NCBI GenBank assembly: GCA_001970955.1 | Contig: MPUH01000766.1 | Span: 1 to 35,891 of the forward strand | Source: Stentor coeruleus | Lineage: Eukaryota > Ciliophora > Heterotrichea > Heterotrichida > Stentoridae | Reading direction: 5' to 3' | DNA length: 35,891 bases | Part shown: in pieces, positions 29,501-35,891 of the stretch | Position numbering within the stretch: position 1 is the stretch's first letter | Layout of the letters: each line of letters opens with the position of its first letter | Program-made: the position numbers and the translations under genes | Notes under the pieces: model-generated | What the model saw: only the letters and a program-made list of their open reading frames with translations | Databases searched by the model: none | What the model was told of the DNA's origin: nothing

Positions 29501-31069
29501 AATAAAAAACTTCCTGATTTTTTATTGAAGCATGAGATGTTGATGGATGTTTATAATTTGTTTCTGGAATTTTATAAGAGTTTTAGGCAAGTATTTAAGA
29601 GAATCAAGAAAAAAACAGTTTTTACAAGTGATGAAATTATAGAAAAAGCTTTGAAATTTTTCGAGTTGCATAGCGGTAAAATAGAAATCACATTAGAAGA
29701 CAGATTCCAACAAATTATTTATATATACTTTACCTTACAGCCAGAATCTTTACACCTCACAGAGGAAATAAAAGCTGATTTCCATAATGCAGTAGACCGT
29801 TCCTCAGAAAAATCAAAACTCCAATACTTGCAAATGGCTATTCAAGACCTAAAATTAGAAATCAAAAACGAACAAATCTTAGAACAGTTTTTCCGTAAAT
29901 ATCCTCTTGTTTCACTTATAAGTTCCAATGTTCGTTTATATTATAATATTGGTTTCTTAGTCACTATATGGTTAAACATAATGTTAATACTTTCTTATCA
30001 TAATCAATATGAAGGTATTGATCCACAGCTTTGTTTAGAAACAGATAATAATGGTCAATGTTTAAGATCAATGCAAGTTAAAGCTACTTCTGCACTTTTT
30101 CGAACTTTTGGGATTATTCATATAATCTGTGCTATGCTTGTCCTTGCATTTCATTTACTTAAAGGTGCACCCAAATTATATTCAAATCATCTTAAAACAT
30201 TTTACAATGAAAATGATCCTGGTTGTTATAGATTCTTAGGGAAATTTATAAGTATTATTTTATCTTTATGCACAACAAAAACTATTTATTTGATTATGTA
30301 TACGATTGTATCTTTAGCAGCAATATCATCAGGGGATTATTTTCTGTATTGTATTCATACAATTGATATTATTTATAGATATCAAAGTTTAAGGGATGTT
30401 GTAAAATCAATTTATATATCAAAGAAGTCTTTGATTATAACATTTATTTTTATTATTGTTCTTGTTTATTATTTTGCTTTATGGGGGTATACAAGATTAA
30501 TTGATTTTTATGGGGAAAGATGTCCTGATTTATATACATGTATGATAATTACATATGATCAAGGGTTAAAACTTGGTATGGGTTGGGTACTTGGTGATTG
30601 GAAAACAGGGACTTTTGATATTGAAAGAGTTTTTTTTGATAATTTATATAATTTGGCTATTTTGATTATGATGATGAATTTTATTAAGGGTATTATTTTT
30701 GATGCATTTTTTGTGCTAAAGGATGAGACAGATAAAAATGATTGGGATAGGAAACATAGGTGCTTTATTTGTGGCCTTGAGAGGGAAGAGATTGAAAAAA
30801 TCACTCAGAAAAGCTTTGAGTATCATATTTCAAGGGAACATAATGAATGGAATTATGCTTTGTATATAATGCATATTATTGAAAAAACACGGACAGAGTT
30901 AAGTTCTGTGGAAAGTTATGTGAGAAATAGTCTTGATAATAATAGCATATTGTGGTACCCACAGAAAAAAATGAATATAAGACAAAATATTGAAGAAAGT
31001 AAAGAGGTAAAAGAAAATAATAGTGCAGATAATAAGAGTTCTGAAAGAAAAGATGAAGAAAATCAATAG
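23523..31069 (+). CDS. IP3 receptor/ryanodine receptor-family calcium release channel
   Basis: With the intron 25236-25250 and the 62-bp assembly join removed, the product is 2,489 residues; animal IP3Rs are about 2,700. Residues 1-220 resemble the Ins145_P3_rec domain, MIR-like repeats follow to about 400, and RIH-type helical repeats fill the middle (NRSELLDLLTSLC...ANQEIIHEFLF near 580 is IP3R-typical). Six or so membrane segments start near residue 2110. The pore region (about 2320-2335) reads LGMGWVLGD in place of the animal GGGVGD. It is followed by a long inner helix (NFIKGIIFDAFFVLKDE) and the family hallmark CFICGLEREE...FEYHISREHNEWNY...SVESYV (about 2387-2440). It should release calcium from ER or alveolar stores. 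Whether it binds IP3 cannot be told by eye. TAG stop. Confidence 0.93.
25236..25250 (+). other. 15-nt intron in the IP3R-like gene
   Basis: GTAATTATAATATAG, phase 0, A at position 10, terminal TAG in frame. Removal joins HSLR to KNNIKNRSELLDLL, the conserved RIH-region motif. Confidence 0.95.
27930..28052 (+). other. Assembly join: N at 27991 between two identical 61-bp copies
   Basis: Bases 27930-27990 and 27992-28052 are identical over 61 bp, with a single N between. The extra 62 bp shift the frame and stop it. Dropping one copy with the N gives one continuous reading frame (...VKKLSLK then TLKCLDELKDFF...). Two overlapping contigs were joined without merging the overlap. Confidence 0.95.
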
Positions 31070-31322
31070 TAAATTAGTTTAATATATGATACTCATAAGT
31101 AGTATAAGGTTAAGAATTTGAAATTACAGGCATTTATGGGTATGATATAGTAAAACATATTTTTATTTATTAAGAAATTCTTGAGTTTTCTAATTGTGTA
31201 TAGTATATATCAATATATTTCTAAGCTAAGATTAATAGAAATTTACTATTAGATTTAAATGAATTTATAGCATAGATATTATTAAAAGATCATCTAGTTT
31301 TTGTATCAAATAAATTATTGAG

Positions 31323-32300
31323 TTAATATCTTCTGCAATAAGGGCAATTTCCATATTCAACAGAAAATTTGTTATAACAACTTTGACAAAAATCATGAAT
31401 ACATTGAAAAAACTTTGCAGTACTACAACTTCTACAACATTTAAAACAAATTGTATTAAAACATGGTGAATGCGATATCAAGCAATCGCAGCAAAAACCA
31501 TTTCTGCATTTTTCACATCTACTTGAATTCTGCTTATTTTTACAATTGTAGCAACTTGAGTACTGAGTTTTATTTGATACAAAATCTTGTTTAACATAAT
31601 CCATATGACTATATGAAATGATATTCAATTTAAATTCTGATATTTGATTACAATCCTTATTACAATTTTCCAAATGAAGATCAAAGCAATTTATACAATA
31701 ACTATTCTGACAATATGTACAATATTGTAAATCTTTAACCATATCTGAACAAAATTGACAGCCGATTAATTGATTAGAGCTATGATCATAATTACTATAG
31801 CATCTTTGACAAATATATTTTCCATCAAATAAAATTTCAGTAATATTTTCATTGCAAATAATACAAATTCTACAATTAATGCATTTGTTATTCAAAAGGC
31901 AACTATAGCATATATTATGAATACAATAAAAATGTTGAGATGTTAATATTTGGCTACACCCTTTACAAAAAATATTATTTGATTCATTTATACCTATATT
32001 TTCATAAACATTATAGTCATTTGTATAATAAACTGTATCAATTTTAGTTTGATGTAAATCAGTTGAGTTATAAACATTTTCTGAGGAAGGTGTTGAAAGT
32101 TGTGGAGGAAAGACTTTGTATATTGATATCGAGTTATTACAAACATTGCATTTATGAGTCTTATTGCCTGTCATTTGGTTACGACAATCTCTACATATTT
32201 TATGGTATTTAGAGTAGTTTGTATTTTCCAATATTCTATTTGAAATTTGGCACATAATACAATTACTCATGCATGGGCAAATGCTATCATCATAAAACAT
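31323..32300 (-). CDS. Cysteine-rich multi-zinc-finger protein with C-terminal RING
   Basis: The product is 325 residues with roughly 50 cysteines in CxxC pairs along the whole chain. The C-terminal 45 residues have a RING-like order: CFKCC...FFQCIHDFCQSCYNKF...CPYC (Cys pairs, CxHxxC, then CPYC). In front of it CEKCRNGFCCDCLISHSPC resembles a B-box or IBR-like unit, and earlier units (CKGCSQIL...FYCIHNICYSCL...CINC) repeat the same plan, so the protein may be a tandem RING/IBR array. RING proteins are usually ubiquitin E3 ligases; that activity is an inference. It lies tail-to-tail with the IP3R-like gene (stops 250 bp apart) and its start lies 90 bp from a fragment of the ATPase/nuclease family. 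Stop TAA. Confidence 0.78.
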   Translation of the reverse strand: MFYDDSICPCMSNCIMCQISNRILENTNYSKYHKICRDCRNQMTGNKTHKCNVCNNSISIYKVFPPQLSTPSSENVYNSTDLHQTKIDTVYYTNDYNVYENIGINESNNIFCKGCSQILTSQHFYCIHNICYSCLLNNKCINCRICIICNENITEILFDGKYICQRCYSNYDHSSNQLIGCQFCSDMVKDLQYCTYCQNSYCINCFDLHLENCNKDCNQISEFKLNIISYSHMDYVKQDFVSNKTQYSSCYNCKNKQNSSRCEKCRNGFCCDCLISHSPCFNTICFKCCRSCSTAKFFQCIHDFCQSCYNKFSVEYGNCPYCRRY

Positions 32301-32386
32301 TTTTATAATATAGTTAAGATTTTGATAACCCTAATAGAAATTATAGATATATTCTATAATTATTTGTATAAACATCGAATTGATTA

Positions 32387-32483
32387 TGAAAAGATAGGAT
32401 GCGGATTACTCGCAGGAGAGCATGTCGGTAAAAAAATAATCGATTTATAAGGAAAATATCCTGTGATCAAATTGACGATGGGA
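32387..32483 (+). pseudogene. Internal fragment of the ATPase/nuclease ORF (third copy)
   Basis: It encodes IGCGLLAGEHVGKKIIDL, a stop, then GKYPVIKLT, matching residues about 117-145 of copy A and the same part of copy B. Both ends are abrupt: AT-rich non-matching DNA on the left and the 5' boundary of copy B on the right. Confidence 0.88.
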
Positions 32484-32822
32484 GGTATCTCTAAACTTTG
32501 GCTTTTTTTCTTCATAAGCTTAATATTAATCCTCGTATTCCTCACTCTGCATCATCATTTTTTATATGAAGAAAAGTTTTTTCCCCTTCATTCACAACAA
32601 AGCTCTTAATATTATTAAACCAATCAGGATATAAAAACCATTCAAAATTAAAATGATTTTTTTGTAAAGGTGTTGAAGGTTTTGGCCTCACAACTAATAT
32701 AAAGTTTACCAAACCAAGGGTTCCAAATATTGTGTAAGGATTGATTTTTTTGGAAACTCCATTTTGTATAGGATAGGTGAGATAATAGTTTAATTAGTTG
32801 GGGAAGGGATAATATGATATAA

Positions 32823-34888
32823 ATGTTTAATAGGCTCATCGGAAAAATTAAACTCTTTACCTCGACGGCAAACTTCATACAATTTACTCATATAAATAGA
32901 GAACAAATCGCACAGAAAAACTTTTATATTGGTAATGAGGAATTTCAGGACATGGCCACTTCGAACAGCATTTTTGTCGATAAATCCATGCTCATAAATG
33001 AAATACTTAATAATGAAGATGGGGCTTTTTTAATTACTTGTCCACGGAGATGGGGAAAAACATTAAATCTTGATATGCTGGAAACATTTTTTCAGGCTGA
33101 TGTTAATCAGGAGACTGGAGCTTTTGATTTCGAGAAACAAAGTAAGAAGCGCCTATTTGAAAATCTTCTAATTGCTAAAGAAAAGATAAGATGCGGCATA
33201 CTCGCAGAAGAGTATGTCGGTAAAAAAATAATCAATTTACAAGGAAAATATCCTGTGATCAAATTGACAATGGCAGGAAGCACAATTATAAGATCCAAAG
33301 AAGTACTAGTTAAATTTTTTGCAAGGCCTCTTGAACTTGCATTTAAAAATCACCAGCATATTTAAACTTTAACAAGAAAATGCTTTTGACTAGCGAATGG
33401 AAACTTATAAGAAAATATTTATATGGTAATGATAAAATTACAATTGATGATATAGGATTATCGCTGAGATATTTAATAGAAGCACTATATGAGTACTACA
33501 ACACCAAAGTAGTGTTATTAATTGATGATTATGATAAAATACCTACTGATTTGTTTACAGAAAAATCTCCATATTTCGAGGATGCGGTAAAAATTTTGGA
33601 TAATTTAATCTATCCGATAAAAAATAATAACAAGGTTTTATTTACAGTACTTTCTGGTATCAATAGATTGGTTTTTTCAAATACCGATCACCTTTACACT
33701 GATTCTTTTGATAATTCCAGTTTCAGTAAGTACTTTGGGTTTACAGAAACTGAGATTGATGCAATGTTAGAAAAGCTTATTAAACTAAAACCGAAACTTT
33801 CAGCTAAAGAAATAAAAAATTCAATGACAAAATGGTATAATGGGTATAAAATAAAAAATGAAACAATTTACAATCATGGTCAATAATGTATTGTTTTTCA
33901 TTCGTTAAGCATTGATTTAGATAACCCTTACAAGCAATACTGGATTGAAATAGGTTCGACTGAACTCATAGAGGAAGCAATAACTAATGTCCCTACTACT
34001 GATATGATTGAAGAATTAATAAAATATGGAGAAACAGAAGTTAATTATGAAGTGCCTTTTAGATTTGAAGACATTAAAACTAACGAGGAATCGCTGATGC
34101 TATTTTACTTGATTCAGGCTATATTACAAAATCTAAAAATAGTTTTTGCAGGATTCCTAATTATGAAGTACAATCATACTTTTTTAATTATTTATAACTG
34201 CATGGCTTAAAAGACGCATTCCAGAATCAAACATACAATTGATTTTGATTAGCTTTGAGGATACACAAAAGTATTTTGATGAATTTCAAAAGGAATTTCT
34301 TGATAGACTTGCTTATGGAAAATATCCTGAGTCATATTTTCAAACTTTGGTGGTTATTCCATTTTCTTTTAAAAATACTAAGCAACCTAAACACAGAATT
34401 TATGTTGAAAAGCAAACTGAAGGAAAAACAAAAATTGATATTTTATTGACTCCAACAAAGGGAGATTCTAAGTCAGTGTTTCTTTTAGAGTTAAAAAAAG
34501 TTGATACTCCAGAAAGCATAAAAGCAATAATGAATGAAACTTTAATTCAAGTTTTCAATAAAAAATATGCTGAGAATGTGCTTAAAAATGCAGAACAGCC
34601 AGAAAATAACCATTGGGAAAGCTTCCGTATTCGAACCATAGTATTTTCACCAAATGATTTAGAGACAAAATGGACAATAAATATCATCATATTCGAATCA
34701 TAGTATTATTACAAAATGATTTAGAGAGAAAATCGACAATAAATATCAGGGAGTTAGTATTTAACAAAGAAAAGCTTCAAATAGCATGCAAAACTTTTGA
34801 AGAAAAGAAAAACCAAGCAAAAGAATTGATAATTAAATCTTTACTTTCTTCTGCAGATTCAACTTCAGAATACTCAAGTAGAACTTAG
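32823..34888 (+). pseudogene. AAA-ATPase_like/PD-(D/E)XK nuclease, frameshifted copy B
   Basis: The N-terminus looks more native than that of copy A: a single IGNEEFQDMATSNSIFVDKSM, which fits the family entry motif (IG..DF...YVDKT). Walker A is CPRRWGKT, and Walker B VVLLIDDYDK has the Glu replaced by Asp. The frame breaks by 1-bp losses near 33363 and 33873, with further indels near 34100 and 34190, and by a 62-bp duplication at 34629-34752. The nuclease segment (IDILL...FLLELK) is still readable at 34431-34497. The product cannot be made as one chain, so the copy is inactive as read. Identity to copy A is high by eye in the central region, suggesting fairly recent divergence. Confidence 0.9.
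34629..34752 (+). repeat. 62-bp tandem duplication in copy B
   Basis: ATTCGAACCATAGTATT...GACAATAAATATCA is repeated from 34691 with several substitutions. The period of 62 is not a multiple of three and shifts the frame; copy A has one copy. Confidence 0.85.
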
Positions 34889-35150
34889 TAATTAGATTTA
34901 TTAATCAAATTCTTTCTCAATAGTTATAAGAAATTTATATAACGTTTATAATTACCATTTAATTGTATGATTATAAATTTGACTTTATAAACAAAATTTT
35001 ATTATTCTAAAATATAGCGAAGAAAAACTTAAAAACTCGCATTATAGAGACCTTAAGATTTAATTTTATTCGATAAATCAATTAATTGGAATGTCTGAGT
35101 TTTTGAATAATTTATTATAGACAACATTTTTTTTAGAAATCAATTTTTTT

Positions 35151-35258
35151 GTCCAATAAACTTGAGTAATATTATTTTTTATAAGTATACTATTAGGAAA
35201 ATCTCATATTATTATCAAAAGCCATGATTTGATAATCAAATAAAATATTTATTAATGC
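35151..35258 (-). repeat. Segment in inverse orientation to copy A
   Basis: Reverse complement of 15738-15864 minus about 18 bp, with high identity. Flanks on both sides match copy A in direct orientation. Confidence 0.8.
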
Positions 35259-35342
35259 TAAGCTGTTGATATCAAAATATAATTCATTCAAGCAGAATTT
35301 TTTACTTTAGTTATAATACAGTAATCGAAATAACAGCAGGTA

Positions 35343-35425
35343 TAATCTTTTTTTTTAATTATATCTTCAGATAATCTATAAATATTCAGTTGTAATATGA
35401 AAACCTTTTGCAATTTACATAACCA
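35343..35425 (+). repeat. Tail repeat, copy 3
   Basis: Begins TAATC plus T-run plus AATTATATC and ends ATGAAAACCTTTTGCAAT...ACATAACCA, like the solo copy at 11929-12020, with loss of a few internal bases. It closes copy B. Confidence 0.82.
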
Positions 35426-35470
35426 CATATTATGATAAAAATTTTCTTTAATACTAATAAAAACTATTTT

Positions 35471-35891
35471 TTATCTACTACTAATCCAGCTATTTATTAA
35501 AATGCTATTTATCTGAGCACTTCTAACAGGCATTTTTAATCTAAGACTTTCCGAAGTAAAAGCTGAAGTTGGATTAACAAAACTAATATGAAAATTTGAG
35601 TGATTTTCCTCTTCTTTAGTTTCTTTAAAATTCATTTGGCAAATATTTTGGTTTTTAATTATTTTTTTTAAGTTCATTTTTTTCCTACTTTTTTACTCCT
35701 TTTATGAATTAATCCTTCAAATTTACTCATAATAATCCCAACAATTCCAGTTAGCCCAGAAAGTATTCCAAATAAACCGCTCATAAATATTAAAGCACTT
35801 TGTGTTTGATATCTAGAAGTATAAATCCAGTTGAAACTTTATTGAAATTGATAATAACACTAAGTTGAGTTGCAACTGGTAAATCTTCAAT
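35471..35891 (-). pseudogene. Damaged C-terminal part of a membrane protein, right edge
   Basis: On the minus strand three runs follow one another in different frames: LPVATQLSVIINFNKVSTG from the window edge, then a hydrophobic Gly-rich segment (LIFMSGLFGILSGLTGIVGI) followed by MSKFEGLIHKRSKK, then a 68-codon run ending ISSR and TAA at 35471-35473. The membrane segment plus basic stop-transfer resembles the last TM of many ciliate surface proteins; I cannot name the family. The frame changes near 35840 and near 35682 (the latter in an A-run) are not 15-nt introns, so this is a relic or carries sequence errors. Confidence 0.4.

Larger units (their letters stand above)
32513..35425 (+). mobile_element. 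ATPase/nuclease repeat unit, copy B (degenerate)
   Basis: Collinear with copy A (12899-16020) over the antisense block, ORF, 3' region and tail repeat. It differs by many substitutions, small indels, one inverted 3' segment and one 62-bp tandem duplication. It stands directly next to a fragment of a third copy, which suggests nested or successive insertions or rearrangement at this spot. Confidence 0.6.

Noticed and set aside
32648..32878. 76-codon minus-strand ORF as an independent gene
   Set aside because: It covers the antisense block and runs into the start of copy B; its second half matches the element-shared block in a frame that is not the long conserved one.
1..35891. tRNA, rRNA or CRISPR array
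   Set aside because: No T-arm/anticodon arrangement, no rRNA-like stretch and no regularly spaced repeats were found; TTCGAA-type matches fall in coding sequence.

Overview
The window is nuclear DNA of a ciliate, most likely a heterotrich close to Stentor. It is very AT-rich and has cilium/axoneme genes (enkurin, a SHIPPO-repeat protein, B9D2) beside ordinary eukaryotic ones (eS7, dynactin p24, Nab2/ZC3H14, Pol kappa). Five introns can be placed, all exactly 15 nt, GT...AG, with A at position 10. All 16 intact genes end in TAA or TAG, and no long frame carries an internal TGA. Fifteen-nucleotide introns together with an apparently standard code point to Stentor rather than Blepharisma, Condylostoma or the oligohymenophoreans; the genus is inferred.

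Left part (1-9.3 kb): compact genes on both strands. In order: a gene running off the left edge (-), enkurin (-, one intron), an RS-rich small protein (+), a SHIPPO protein (-), a Nab2-type zinc-finger protein (-, one intron), Pol kappa (+), eS7 (-), a CTD-type phosphatase (+) and dynactin subunit 3 (+).

Middle (9.3-20.2 kb): mixed and decayed. An unknown-family gene (10943-11698) follows a decayed paralog. Next comes an antisense CK1-like kinase pseudogene, then an intact 657-residue AAA-ATPase_like/PD-(D/E)XK nuclease ORF with its own 3' region and a roughly 90-bp tail repeat. After that lie an ankyrin protein with an MGCC acylation start, B9D2, a decayed ankyrin-like relic and a 78-bp tandem repeat.

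Right part (20.2-35.9 kb): a PH-domain protein kinase, a Spinster-like MFS transporter (two introns) and an IP3 receptor-type calcium channel. The channel gene is artificially split by one N flanked by a 61-bp exact duplication; without that join it encodes 2,489 residues. Then follow a cysteine-rich RING protein, a fragment and a broken second copy of the ATPase/nuclease unit, and a damaged membrane-protein relic at the right edge.

The least ordinary content is the ATPase/nuclease repeat family. There are two large copies and one fragment, a shared antisense coding-like block at the 5' side, a tail repeat at three places, and a 3' segment of about 110 bp that lies in opposite orientation in the two copies.
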